This document shows positions 24,358 through 35,794 of a stretch of DNA of 64,000 nucleotides, in pieces. The position numbers were made by a program, and so were the translations under genes. The notes below the pieces were generated by a model, which saw only the letters and a list, made by a program, of their open reading frames with translations, searched no databases and was not told where the DNA came from. The DNA comes from Vanessa cardui (taxonomy: Eukaryota > Arthropoda > Insecta > Lepidoptera > Nymphalidae): positions 12,787,814-12,851,813 of the forward strand of contig NC_061138.1 of the NCBI RefSeq assembly GCF_905220365.1, in the 5' to 3' direction. Every line of letters starts with the position of its first letter. Position 1 is the first letter of the stretch.

Positions 24358-24970
24358 ATTCCCTATAATTAAAAGTATCAGTCAATATCGATACAAAAAT
24401 GCATGACCTCTTTAATAAAACTGTTAACATACATTAAATTGAGTAAATTATGTAATTATGTTAATTTAAATTGGCATAAAACCTCAATACATAAGCCAAG
24501 TAAACTTTTACAAATTAAAAAAAAATGGAGACCAGTGTTCGTATTTCAAACTGTTCGTGTGTCGCAGAATATTTGCAATTCTCTCCCACTTAGGGCCGAT
24601 GTAACTCCGCTAATATCTATGCATAAAGTATTAAACCCAATAGTTTATAGCTCAGGCGTTAATAAGCTATGAAATTACAATCAAATTTTATGTTTCGCTA
24701 TCAGACGCTTACAATTTATATTTAAATATAATTAAAAAATAAAAAACGACCCCTAAACCAACATCTACATTTTTATACGTGCAATAAATTTTACACATAT
24801 AATAGACATATAAATATATAGGTAAATTTTTAATCTGTATTTTACTGATAAACAAAGGATACAGTTTATAGTTATAGGAAAAGAAGGTTTGCATATTCGG
24901 AATTCCTTCAAAAGCCTTTTAATTCACGGTTTTTTTTTTTTGACTAAGGTTTGGGCACAATTTAATTTTT

Positions 24971-25172
24971 ACTTGCGATCCGCACCGGCTTCGCACGGGG
25001 CATTACAAACTTCTAAAATTATCAGTTTTTCTTTCCTATATTGTCCATATATTATATACAAAAACCATCCTCTCGAATCACTCTATCTATTAAAAAATAC
25101 CGCGTCAAAATCCGTTGCGTAGTTGTAAAGATTTAAGCATACAAGGGATATAATGATTTATAAACTTTGTAC
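24971..25172 (-). mobile_element. Helitron (Lep1-like), eroded ends
   Basis: Contains 'gcaccggcttcgcacggggc', 'cattacaaacttctaaaatt' and 'aaaatccgttgcgtagttgt' in the same order as 28246-28493. The CTAG terminus is mutated. Confidence 0.7.
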
Positions 25173-26160
25173 TGCGAAGAAAAACTAGAAAAAACCTGTG
25201 CCTGAAAACAAATGTTGACAGATGTCAATTCAATAACGTGTAGTAAATAAAATGAAAAGAGTGGCAACACCAATCCACATTAGAGATGACGGCACGGTGG
25301 AATAAATTCCTAAAGCCTTTACCAAGTAATCAGACATGTACGGTTATTTTTACTTTATTTTTTTTTATAACCAACCATTTAATTTTATACGTCCACACTT
25401 AATTCAAGCCAGTAATAAAATTAAAATTCTATAAAAAAAATTGCACTTTACGAATTAAAAATTCACCTTTTTATGGTAGCTTGCTCATGCGCAGGCCATA
25501 GTTGAGAGATATATTGCTTTATACTGAAGCGAGTGCGCAGATAGAATGCGGAATAGTTTTATTACCTCCAATACCGATTCCCCCCAGCTTTATGACTGGT
25601 CTTTTCCATTCTAAATAGATTTAATTCTTAAACGCGATGCCTATTCCGATGTTCATAAGATGAAAGATTAAAAACTATACATAAATGAGCCTATAATTGT
25701 GCTATTTTTATCTTTTATTGCTTACAAATGGCAATTCTGTATTCATTTGTTTTTATTGTCTTATCGAGATGAATAGATTAGCGATTGACTTTACGATGTC
25801 ATACAGATAAAAAATATACTTTATATTTTAAAATATTGATCCGATTGTGATGAAAATCAACTAAAAACAAGATTTTTTCCTTTGTATATATGTTTGACAC
25901 TAAACAAAGTATACAGACACTTATTTCACTCGTTCAATTCTTTTACTTAACCTGGTACTAACTTTATATTATTAAATGTAGTACCAAGTATTCAAAGTGT
26001 GTAATACTCTTATCATTTGTAACCTAGAGGCTTATCCACATAGTGATGTGACTACAATTTAAAAAAATATGAAATAAATGCAATATTAAACTTGTTTTAA
26101 ATATAGAAATGGTCAAATTTGTCAGTGTAATTTTTAAGTAGGATATTTGCATTATAACAG
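25173..26160. other. AT-rich non-coding stretch, nothing recognised
   Basis: No repeat core or gene was found. The segment includes 'tgatgacgg'-type short GC words only. Confidence 0.35.
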
Positions 26161-26167
26161 TTGTGAC

Positions 26168-26465
26168 AAGGTGGTCCAGATATTAGAACGCGTGCATCTT
26201 AACCGACGATTACGAGTTCAAACCCCGGCTAGCACCACTGAGTTTTCATGTGCTTAATTAGTGTCTGTAATTCATCTCGTGCTCGACGGTGAAGAAAAAC
26301 ATTGTGAAGAAACCTGCATGTATCTAATTTCAACGAAATTCTGGCACATGCATATCCACTAACCCGCATTGGCACCGTGCACCGCGGTGTAATATGCTCC
26401 AATCCTTCTCCTCAAAGAAGGAGAAAAACTCTTAGCCCAGCAGTGGGAAATTTACGGGCTATTGA
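26168..26465 (+). mobile_element. SINE family A, diverged but full length
   Basis: The A box is altered ('ggtccagatattagaacgcg') and the B box is 'gagttcaaaccccggctag'. The full body through 'cccagcagtgggaaatttac' is present and the tail is degraded to 'gctattgatgtt'. Confidence 0.85.
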
Positions 26466-26639
26466 TGTTTTAATGAATTGTTGTGATAGAACTCAAAGAT
26501 AAACCAACAGATATTATGTTTCAGTGAAGCCCTACAAGTGACACATTATATAAATTATATGAAGCGCTCATAAATCTTTTTATTACTGATATGAACGACT
26601 ACGATATACGTTTTATAGACTTCAAGTAGTCTTGTTAGA

Positions 26640-26712
26640 CTACATCGTTAGTCTAGTGGCTAGATATTGCGTCTGTAGATACAGATATATAAGTTCGAAT
26701 CGTCATACTTGA
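26640..26712 (+). repeat. tRNA-like SINE head, solitary
   Basis: 'gttagtctagtggctagata' resembles an A box and 'aagttcgaatcgtcata' a B box, but the acceptor and anticodon stems do not form. It is a short SINE relic, not a tRNA gene. Confidence 0.35.
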
Positions 26713-26779
26713 TATTTACTACAAACTAGTAACAAGCTCCTTTAACCTCCTTATTGGGAGAAGATTTGAATGATTCCAC

Positions 26780-26940
26780 CATTCTTTATTACACCAATGC
26801 GGAACCAAACAGAATCAAGATGCCTCTTCTGCTGTAGTTATACTGACTCACTCAGACTTGAAATCGGAACACAGCATAATGTTACTGTTTGGCGAGAGAA
26901 TATAATTAATCAGACAAGCTTTATAGGAGCCCTACGACAA
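26780..26940 (-). repeat. A-tailed repeat family C, 5' fragment
   Basis: 'gctgtagttatactgactca' and 'gaaatcggaacacagcataa' match the inverted family C core. The 3' end is lost. The 69-codon frame over it is repeat-derived. Confidence 0.55.
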
Positions 26941-27099
26941 AGTACATTTGATGGCTTTAAATTCAATTTAATCTCATAAAATTCAAAGGTGGTTACAAGA
27001 CATAATTAAAGTTATGCATCAATTTCCTTATTAATTAAAAGAAGTAAAGTTACACTGCTGAGAATAGGCTTCGTTTTGAGGTTAAGGTATCGACCTTAC

Positions 27100-27235
27100 T
27101 TCAATGCTTGGTGGTCAAGCATGAGATGAATTTTAAATACAAATTAAGGCATTAACTCAGTAATGTTTGCTTCGGGTTTGAACTCAGATTAATTTGTTAA
27201 GATTCACTTCTCATAACCACTGGCCTACGTAAATA
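27100..27235 (-). repeat. SINE family A, old remnant
   Basis: 'gcatgagatgaattttaaat', 'acaaattaaggca' and 'gggtttgaactcagatta' followed by 'taaccactggcctac' keep the order of the inverted head, but with many changes. Confidence 0.5.
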
Positions 27236-27555
27236 TCGCTCTCAAATTTGACCATCTCGACTAAAGAAATTTAACTTATGAAATAAATAAAACAGCACTT
27301 CTATCAGTTCAAATGTTATACGAGGCGCAAACGTGAAACTAGATTATCTCGGAGCGCGGATACGCCGCTTGAAGACTTTATTGTTCGTTCCTTGAATATA
27401 AACTCAGTATCAATGAATGAAGTTTGAATGGTAAAGAAGAACATGACGGTTCAAAGAAACAATACGAGTTATTGAATATCTTAGAGTATCTATCTATCTA
27501 TGTTTAAATGTTACAAAATTGTAACGGATCTTTTATATGAAGAATTTGTATATAA

Positions 27556-27735
27556 TAGCTAGAGACTCGCCCTAGCTTCGCACGGGTACTTAATATGAAT
27601 CGTTATAGTATGGTCAAATCACATAAAATCATTATAAATTATAGCCAATATTTTATTTTGATATGTAACCTATATTAGTGTATAATTTATTCCGAATCCG
27701 TTAATTAGTTTTTTCATGAAAAAGCAACAAACATA
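27556..27735 (-). mobile_element. Helitron, truncated at a head-to-head junction
   Basis: 'actcgccctagcttcgcacg' (3' stem) and 'cataaaatcattataaatta' match the element at 5108-5317. It stops at 'gaaaaagcaacaaacata', where an inverted copy of the same words begins. Confidence 0.65.
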
Positions 27736-27753
27736 TGTATGTTTGTTGCTTTT
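27720..27753. repeat. 16-bp-arm inverted repeat at a repeat junction
   Basis: 'aaaagcaacaaacata' (27720-27735) faces its exact complement (27738-27753) across a 2-bp centre. It joins the minus-strand Helitron remnant to the element at 27752-28160 and looks like two Helitron ends placed head to head. Confidence 0.8.
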
Positions 27754-28160
27754 CAACCGACTTCAAAAAGGAGGAGGTTATCAATTCGTCTGTATTTTTT
27801 TTTGTGTTTGTTTCCTCATAACTTTTTACTGGGTGGACCGATTTTGATAATTTTTTTTTGTTTGAAAGGTAGTGCTTCCCGTGGGGTCCCATTTTTTTTT
27901 TTTTTTCCGATGATGGTATCCGTATGAAAACAACATAAGTCTTAAATTTGCATTACGTATGTGCGCGATAAATAGGTGAATAACTCAAAATTGGGTAGCA
28001 CAATTTTGATGATTCTTTTAAAATTATAAAGGACATACTTTAAGGGTAGTTTGGTGAAAGTTTGGTAAGGTTCTGAGTATAGGATCCATGACAAATTAAG
28101 GGAACGGGAGGGAACGGAACAATTCTGAGGAGCACGTTAGCAATACTCGGTCGAATCTTT
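27752..28160 (+). repeat. 'accgacttc' repeat, long variant
   Basis: Begins 'ttcaaccgacttcaaaaagg' and 'aggttatcaattcgtctgta', as at 2629. It then diverges into a block with 'gtgcttcccgtggggtccc' and 'ttggtgaaagtttggtaagg'. No matching right end is visible before the Helitron at 28246. Confidence 0.6.
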
Positions 28161-28245
28161 TATTTATGGGTTACTTGGATATTTAAATCATCTCCCGGAA
28201 CGTGGTTATGTTCATGTAATTGTCATAATCGAATATTATAATTAA

Positions 28246-28493
28246 CTAGCGACCCGCCCCGACTTCTCACGGGTGCAAAACTGATACTAAATATACTAAA
28301 GAATTTGTTTATTTACGACATCACATTGCAAACTTCTAAAATTGTCAGTGTTTCTTTACTATATTGTTCATTTATTATATACACAAACCTTCCTCTTGAA
28401 TCACACTATCTTTTAAAAAAAACCGCATCAAAATCCGTTGCGTAGTTTTAAAGATATAGGGACAGAGAAAGCGACTTTGTTTTATACTATGTA
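28246..28493 (-). mobile_element. Helitron (Lep1-like), complete
   Basis: On plus it opens CTAGCGACCCGCCCCG, the inverse of a 3' GC-rich stem plus CTAG with A at 28245 (target T on the element strand). It closes with 'gactttgttttatactatgt'. At 248 bp it is the best-preserved member of the group 20674, 24971, 40175. Confidence 0.85.
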
Positions 28494-28599
28494 TTGACGG
28501 AACTCCTAAACGGCTTACAGTTAGGGTGCGATTTGGGGCAGAATTTCTTACTGTCTTTAATCAAATTTTGTGTATATGATGTGATGTCATATGATTTAT

Positions 28600-28666
28600 T
28601 TATTTATTTATTTATATATATTATACTGTTATATATATATAATATATATTATTTATATATATTAGT
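28600..28666. repeat. AT simple repeat / cruciform-prone run
   Basis: (TTTA)n followed by 'tatatatataatatatatt' gives about 65 bp of almost pure A/T with extensive self-complementarity. Confidence 0.8.
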
Positions 28667-28941
28667 ATGATGTACGACTTAGCATACGAATAGCTCTTTT
28701 GCAAAGTTTTTTTACTGAGGTCGATTACAGCTCATTCGAGGGTGGTACCTTGTAGTTTATGCCGCATGACGTATTAAAGCCGCATTTTCGAAAATCTATT
28801 TTTGCTTTATTCGAAAGTTTCTTTTGAAATTGTCCCCGAAGTAGTTTCTGATTCATATAAACGGCACGCTTAATCTATCCATATTAAAAAAAATGTTAGT
28901 CTACATCAGCTTCACTTAAAATCAAAAAATAAATAAAATTT

Positions 28942-29158
28942 TAACAAAAAGAAAAACCGACTTCAAACAAAACACTATTTTAAAACAAATAAAAATGTAC
29001 TAAAAAGTAATAAAAATAATTGCATATTTAACATATTTTTGAGAGTCCTCCTAGGTAAAATGAAATGAAAAATATTAGACTACTTAAAAGTCGATTTACG
29101 ATTATATAATGTAGTTATAATTATTGCTATATTTGGAGTCGGTGTCAGCCACGGGTAC
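28942..29158 (-). repeat. 'accgacttc' repeat, right half
   Basis: 'aacaaaaagaaaaaccgact' through 'ggagtcggtgtcagccacgg' is the inverse of the right half of 2629-3105. With 27752-28160 (+), two partial copies face each other around a Helitron, suggesting nested insertion or rearrangement. Confidence 0.7.
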
Positions 29159-29559
29159 ACGGTTACAATTTCGTACGTGAATTCGTCATACTCATCAGTC
29201 TCATCCAAAGCCTTAACTATTTATGATGATACTTTTTGAACCTTTGCGTTAATATGGATGTTGCTTATATAAAGTTAGATTTGTTAGGCCCCAGTATCCA
29301 GATATTTTTAAATCTTCTAGATATTTCGCACAAAATAAATTCATTTTCAGCCTAGTAAAACCTCTTTCGATATTCTCATTAGTAACTTATTAATATCTCT
29401 TCGACGAAATAAATATCTTGATATATATTTTCTTTTACCCGTTAGGACGGGTAGTTTATTTTTCCATTCTATTTTTAAATCTAGTGATTTGAACACTTAC
29501 ATCCTTAATGAAGTTCAATCGCACCAATTGCTTTTTTATTTTCCTCATTTTTTTATTGT

Positions 29560-29715
29560 GTTTATTAAACTCTTCCTCAGCAGCGATTGAACACTCCATG
29601 TTTCGAATGAAATTCTACCAGACGTGACACCCACTCGCAGTGAAGCGTGATGGAATAAGCTCCAATTCTCTAGAGGAAAGGAGGGTCTTCGTCTGGCAGT
29701 GAGACATTTAAAGTT
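29560..29715 (+). repeat. SINE family A, 3' half, diverged
   Basis: 'aatgaaattctaccagacgt', 'tggaataagctccaattctc' and 'ctggcagtgagacatttaaa' follow the order of the family A body. The head is missing. Confidence 0.55.
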
Positions 29716-29807
29716 TGTTACGATTTACACACAAAAGAACGAGATTTAAGGTCTTATAAACATTTATATATTGACTTTGTTTTATGCTATGAAATGATTT
29801 TTTTTAT

Positions 29808-29975
29808 TAAATCAAATCAAATCAAAATATACTTTATTCAAGTAGGCTTTTACAAGCACTTTTGAATCGTCATTTAACAATTAAGTGAAGCCACCACCGG
29901 TTCGGAAAGTAGATTCTACCGAGAAGTACCGCCAACAAACTCAGTAGTTACTCTATTTTAACATTTAAAAAATAC
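29808..29975 (+). repeat. Family D repeat, best copy
   Basis: Simple tail 'atcaaatcaaatcaaa', then 'atactttattcaagtaggct', 'caccaccggttcggaaagta' and 'actcagtagttactct'. A simple-repeat end of this type is typical of a LINE 3' end read from the far strand, so the biological orientation may be minus. No RT frame is attached. Confidence 0.75.
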
Positions 29976-30805
29976 AAATTCACGTAAGAACAATTATTTA
30001 AATTAATATATCCTGCTTGGATTAAAGATTAAAGGAAAAAACTCAAAAAAATTAATAAGTAGCATTTCTAAATATCCAAATTATTTTATTGAAATTAAAT
30101 ACCTATAAAATCTACCGGTTCCTTAAGTAACATAAGAATTTAATTAATTTTAAAACCGAAACTGCTGTTGCTACGCACGTCTATTTTGCCTTTATATAAT
30201 TACAGATTAAAAAAAAAATAAAGGAACCACGTGGCGAAGACATCATGATTTATTCATTGCAGCCTTTCATTAGAGAAATGATGGAAGGCAGCCTCGCTCC
30301 CTTACTCGGTCTGTTGATTTTGAAGGTAAATTTATTGACGCCAGCTTTTTAGCATTCATTTGAATACGTAGGGGATCTTTTCATATCATGTTTTATTGTT
30401 TATCGGTCATTTTCTTTACTCTAGAAAGAATCTTAACTATGTAAAATTATTAATTCAATACTAATTGGGTTGAATTTTCCACTCTTTCAGGAACATCTAT
30501 GAGTACGAAAAAAAATAAATAACGATCAGCGTCTAAGTGTGTAATGAAAATCTGGACCATTCAATTTGAAATTTTGGATAGGTTGATTTAATTTTCGAAT
30601 ACCTAATAAAAATCAAATTATTTTTGTTCTGTTAGAACTCACTCAGTATTTTACTGGTAACACGTTGAAAATGTACTTACGTTTTAATTTTAATTACATT
30701 TATAAGTTCAGCTTATATTGGTTTTAGAATATCTAATAAAAATCAATCACATGGTGTTAGAAAATTTGCACGAAATTTAAAACAGTGAGCGTTTCCTATT
30801 TGGTT

Positions 30806-31050
30806 TTTGACGACCTCCGTGGTCGAGTAGTGTGCACACCGGTTTTCATAGGTACACAACTCCGAGGTCCCGGGTTCGATTCCCGAACGATTCGATGCAG
30901 AAAAAGTTTATTGCTTTTCTATATAGTCTTGGGTCTGGGTGTTCGTGGTACCGTCATTACTTCTGATTTTCCATAACACAAGTGCTTTAACTACTTACTT
31001 TGGGATCAGAATAATGTATGTGATGTTGTCCAATATACATATATATACTT
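30806..31050 (+). mobile_element. SINE family B, best copy
   Basis: The tRNA-like head has 'cctccgtggtcgagtagtgt' (A box) and 'gggttcgattcccgaacga' (B box). The body has 'gtcttgggtctgggtgttcg', 'cacaagtgctttaactactt' and 'gatgttgtccaatatacata'. Members also lie at 4457 and 35795. The head is too far from a cloverleaf to be a real tRNA gene. Confidence 0.8.
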
Positions 31051-31346
31051 TTATATAATAGTATTATTCTGTAAGCTGTCACTCAGTATCTCACTCGTGA
31101 AATGTTGAGAACCGACTCACGGTATTAACCTATTTTAATGCGTATAAAGTTTAAACGCTAAAATTGTTATAGTCAGTGTCGCTTATATCACTTTCTGAAA
31201 ATTATGAACATGTTCTGCGGTCAGCTTAGAGTTTGTTCGAACCATATTCGGTAAGAGCTGTTGCTTTCTCTCTCAAACCTATGACTCAATCGCGACTCGA
31301 CATTTCTTCATATAATTAAATATTATCAACTGCATATATATTACTA

Positions 31347-31650
31347 GAGCCTAAATGGCCCAGTGGTTAGAACGCGTGCATCTTAACCGATGATTGCGGG
31401 TTAAAACCTAGCATCTCTGAATATTCATGTGCTTAATTTGTGTTTATAAATAATCTCGTGCTCGATGGTGAAGGAAAATATCGTGAGGAAACCTGCATGT
31501 TTCTAATTTCATAGAAATTCTGCCACACGTATATTCCACTAACCCGCATACGAACAGCGTGGTGGGGTATGTTTCTCCTCTCCGCAAAACGGGGAAGAGG
31601 CCTTAGCCCAGCAGTGGGAAATTTACAGGCTGCTATTGCTGTTGTTGTTG
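31347..31650 (+). mobile_element. SINE family A, full length with 8-bp TSD
   Basis: Head 'aatggcccagtggttagaac', slightly mutated B box 'gggttaaaacctag', body, and tail 'tgctgttgttgttg'. The direct repeat tattacta occurs at 31339-31346 and 31651-31658. Confidence 0.9.
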
Positions 31651-32199
31651 TATTACTAATATAGAATAAAAAAGAAAAAAGCATTCGTCACGGTACTATA
31701 ATTGAGATTATAAAATAATAAATGTCCATATAAAAAACCTTATTACATGAATAACTTGTGCTTACTCACTCGAGTTATGACGTTAATCAATTTAAAAACA
31801 CCACCCATTCAACATAAGCACTTTATTCTGTTGAAAAAAAAGGGGCAAATATTCCTCACCGTGAAACCACAACACCGAAGAAAGCCCCTGAATATTTCCT
31901 ATTCACATTCCAATATCGTAGCATGAAAGATTTTTAAGAACCTCCTAAGAAAATAATCACAGTATTTATCATAAATTAAAAAGCAACTTTAATACAATGC
32001 ACCACAGTAGAATATCGCTTAAAGCGAACAAAGTTGACAAATCATCACCAATACGAGTGTATACTGATGATATTATGCGTAGACACGCGTGCAAGCCTAC
32101 AGATATTTACCCACAATCAATCTTCACACAAAAACACACTATATTACAAATAGCGAAGGTTGCTTTTCAAACGGTCACATCTAGACAGCAGTTGAAGTA

Positions 32200-32780
32200 G
32201 TTCTACATATTGGAAAATCAAACTCAAAGTACGGACGATGAATTTCGATGTACGCGTAACTGATCTCTATAATTATGTGCTATAGAGGCTTAATTTGCGT
32301 GTGAATGGATTCATTAAGGGGTAGTGAACTGTTTGCGTTCGTCGGCTTTGTTAAAGTGATAATCCGCTAGAGGTGTGCGTGATCGCGACGTCAGCGACGG
32401 TATGCCCTTAAGGCGGCACGGCTCAGATTATATATAATTTCAACAAAAGTTAACTCGCTTTTTGTGGTAGAAATTGCTGTGGTATATTAAATTATCAGAG
32501 AAAAAGTAAAGGATTATGTTTAACCATTTTTATAAAGTATGTGTATTTTTTTAAATGAAACCGCGCGATGTGCGTTTTTCAATTTAGTATTTCAGTGCAA
32601 CGCAAATACGGGTATATACCGTACGAGTGGAACTTTTCTTAGTAGAGTCGAGTATGAATTCTAAAACAAGTACTGTTTGTGTAGTAGTAGCTTTACATTC
32701 AGCGTGATCCTATAAAATAACGATTCGTAGAGCTCGTAAGCGCCGACTCGAATAAATATATTTTGATTTATAATTACAAC
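32200..32780. promoter_or_regulatory. Repeat-free GC-richer block 1 (candidate regulatory DNA)
   Basis: Free of all families seen here and enriched for CG words: 'gcgtgatcgcgacgtcagcg' (contains a CRE-like GACGTCA), 'gtgataatccgctag' (TAATCC, Otd/Bcd-like) and 'taaggcggcacggctcag'. No open frame is seen. Function is inference. Confidence 0.3.
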
Positions 32781-32904
32781 CTATGTAAACAAAATAAGTA
32801 ATTCAAAAAACTCAGACTGTACAAAGGTAACATAAATAATATTTTCGCGGTAACTTGGATTGATTGGTGACCTTACTTAATGATAGAGTTTTGTGTATGA
32901 CCTT

Positions 32905-33065
32905 GATGGATACCACTCAGACATCAGTTACTTTACCACTCAACAGCAATACTTTGTATTAATGTGATCCAATTTGCAGGGTGATTAAGCCAGTGTAATT
33001 CCAGATACAAGGGACATAACATCTTAACTCCCGACATGGGTAGTGTATCAGTAATGTTGGTATAT
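32905..33065 (+). repeat. A-tailed repeat family C, diverged
   Basis: 'accactcagacatcagttac', 'cagggtgattaagccagtgt' and 'aagggacataacatcttaac' in family order; the 3' end is missing. Confidence 0.65.
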
Positions 33066-33329
33066 GGTTGTCTAAAACCCTATCTCAAACCTGTGTGTGA
33101 GCAGGAAATTGACAACTGTGTTGAATAAATGAAAGTAAGTAATAAGATATTATTATACATAAGTACACGTTTTTTACATCATCGTTATTGTCAGTCATGC
33201 TTACGAAATACGAACACACGAAGTGTAAAAAGCCTTAAAACAAAACTAAGCATTTCAATCAATTGGACAGAGAAACAAAATAACTCATTCAATTATCTCC
33301 GGTCTCAGCTTCATCTAATACAATACAAC

Positions 33330-34080
33330 TTAAACGCCGCTTAGACATCGCATCTATCATCCATCACCGTCATACACGATCATTTGTACTTGAGCCGCCA
33401 TCTTGCCCCGAGCAATCCCGGTATTGGATCCCGGGACGCCGTTTGACTAATGGCAGCGCTGCCATCGTCCACTGATTTATTAAATAAAATTAACGTCGAC
33501 GTGATAAACGAGCTCCTTAAACGCAAATTCGATGCGAAATACTCCTCCAAAGTGCACTTCCCCTTAACAACCTCAATATTTTTATTCCGCTAAACATAAT
33601 CCACCTTTTCATAGTTCGGTATTCATATTTACAATTGGCGATGTAATTTTCTGTCGGCAAAAACATCCATAAATGTTATTCAAACTTTTTTTTCAATTGA
33701 ACCTCCTTTGTGTGGACGAATTTTTTTTTTCACGCACGATCTGCGTGCCGAGGGAAATAAATCAACATCCCTGCGTAGCCCCATGCGTAAAATTTGGGGA
33801 TGGAGCTAATAAAATCGGGGGCGACCCGAACCAGCGAAACGGATACAATAAATATATGCCGTAATTAACTCTATTCATACAACAAATTATTTGTCGTATT
33901 TAGTCCACGTTCAAAACACAATGACGTATGGGATCCGTGCGAATTCGACGCATTTGACAGTTGGGGTCGGCCATTTTGTATTGTATTTGCAAATGGCAGA
34001 GGTCACTCATTGCGAGGGTGGAATTGAACATCTGTATTGTGTTATCTCGCTTATTAGCTGCTAATTTTAGGGAAACTATA
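33330..34080. promoter_or_regulatory. Repeat-free block 2, candidate cis-regulatory module
   Basis: About 750 bp with no repeat family, between family C copies. It contains 'gagccgccatcttgccccg' (matches the vertebrate YY1 / fly Pho consensus GCCGCCATnTT), a perfect 16-bp palindrome ATGGCAGCGCTGCCAT (33450-33465), 'tcggccattttgta' (second GCCATTTT) and homeodomain-like 'cgtaattaactc'. No splice-flanked coding frame was found. Intronic enhancer or PRE-like function is an inference from motifs. Confidence 0.35.
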
Positions 34081-34117
34081 CGATCTATTATTACTTATCG
34101 ATGGCAAATATTTATTT

Positions 34118-34405
34118 GGTGGTAGGGCTTTGTGCAAGCCCATCTGGGTAGGTACCACCCACTCATCAGTTATTCTACCGCCAAATAACAGTACTCAGTA
34201 TTGTTGTGTTCCGGTTTGAAGGGTGAGTGAGCCAGTGTAACTACAGGCACAAGGACATCTTAGTTCCCAAGGTTAGTGGCACATTGACGATGTAAGAAAT
34301 ACTTAATATTTCTTACAGCTTCATTGTCTATGGGTGATGGTGACCACTTACCATCAGGTGCCCCATATGCTCGTCCGTCAACCTATACCATCAAAAGAAT
34401 AAAAA
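34118..34405 (+). mobile_element. A-tailed repeat family C, full length reference copy
   Basis: Runs from 'ggtggtagggctttgtgcaa' to 'cccatatgctcgtccgtcaa' and an interrupted A-rich tail. It includes a perfect hairpin gtaagaaata-cttaa-tatttcttac (34292-34316). All blocks are in order, so it serves as the local consensus. Confidence 0.88.
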
Positions 34406-34799
34406 AAATCAAAAATGGGAATATATTTGCTCAATGTGTGGAAGAAGCTTTAAAAACGTTTTAACGAGAAGAGTTCCTTGTTCAACGTTGGGATGCACTC
34501 ACTCATTTAATTTGTCTTAAGTTTGTTTGAATCGCTTTCTCAACAAAAACAATTTTAAGCGTCTATAGTTTCTGATCGTATAACGTGCACATTTTATAAC
34601 AAGATTTATGACTTGTCATACTATTTTACAGCCCATTAAATATCACTTAACAAATTAATTTCTTGAAACACAAACAAACATATGAAACAATAAAATATTT
34701 TATTAGTTTACGTTAGTTATATTTTTATCAAAATTCATGGTATTTTAATTTTACATTTTTGCTGTGGAATACTTATTGCAACACATCTCATATAAAACT

Positions 34800-34995
34800 A
34801 TATGGCCTCGCTTATCTGGTGGCTTGATATGTGGATGCAGATCTGAGGTCTGAACGGCACTTGACACCCATAAAAAATATTGGGTTCTTCTAGAATTTTG
34901 TAGTCTTAAATTTTCGCGATTACACATTGAAATAAAACTAGTTATAACGAATTTGAATCGCGTATATGAATTATTAGAATTTTTTCAGTAACAGC
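34800..34995 (+). repeat. tRNA-like SINE fused to 'tcgcgtatat' foldback half
   Basis: 'cttatctggtggcttgatat' and 'gatctgaggtctgaacggca' look like a degenerate tRNA-type head. They are followed by 'tcttaaattttcgcgattac' and 'gaatttgaatcgcgtatatg', the left half of the foldback element seen complete at 44719-44883. Confidence 0.5.
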
Positions 34996-35605
34996 CCGGG
35001 GTATTTTACACTCAAATGAATCGAAATGGAATGCATGGTGGTGCTGGTTCTAGTACGATGTGGTGCAAATAAAATGAAAGCCTTGTAAGTAGAATAACAG
35101 GTCTTAATCCACTTACAGGACTTTAAAGAGCTATTCCGAATATTGTAATAAAGTAAAGCCTTTGGTCCAACGTCTGGTCAGGGAGTACATAACTGTTAAA
35201 ACTTTAGCATATACATTATACATATAATATACATATACATTTATGATAAAAATAGATACATAAACAAATACTATTTACATTTTATAATGTCGACTAATTT
35301 TGTTTCATGTTATATACATTTCGGATTTTGGAAATAGTTATCCTAATAGAGAAACTAAACATTCCTTTTCAAGGTTACCTGGACACAAACACAGATGTAA
35401 AATAGAATGATTTTAAGGCGTAGTTATTTAATATGTGATGACTGATGTCAAGAAAGTGTTTAGAAGAAATAAATAGACTTAAGCTTATAGTTGTTGCCAA
35501 ACATTGACTCATAGAAGGGCGACCCACAAACGAAGCGTTTAAATTATTTCTCTCTTTTAAACTAAGATGGATGGTTAAAGGATACATTAAATATGTATTT
35601 GTATC

Positions 35606-35745
35606 AAATGTCCGTAGATATTAACGTTGTAGGAAATGTTAAGCATTACTTATACCGCCAATGCAGCCCCAAACATTGGGAACTACGTCTCTTGTGCTTA
35701 TTTCCTTGTAAACTTTCTATATCAACCTTCCAACTAGAATGGAGC
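35606..35745 (-). repeat. A-tailed repeat family C, diverged
   Basis: 'tccgtagatattaacgttgt', 'gccaatgcagccccaaacat' and 'gggaactacgtctcttgtgc' follow the inverted family order. Confidence 0.55.
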
Positions 35746-35794
35746 CGTAATAAATAAATATAAATAAATATTGCACAACATTACATGCATTATT

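Noticed and set aside
26640..26712. Possible tRNA gene
   Set aside because: A- and B-box-like words are present but no acceptor, D or anticodon stem can be formed. The same holds for heads at 30806, 42342 and 52270, which are SINE heads.
28600..28666. AT-rich palindromic run as a replication origin
   Set aside because: Simple repeats of this kind are common in AT-rich genomes; there is no further evidence for an origin.
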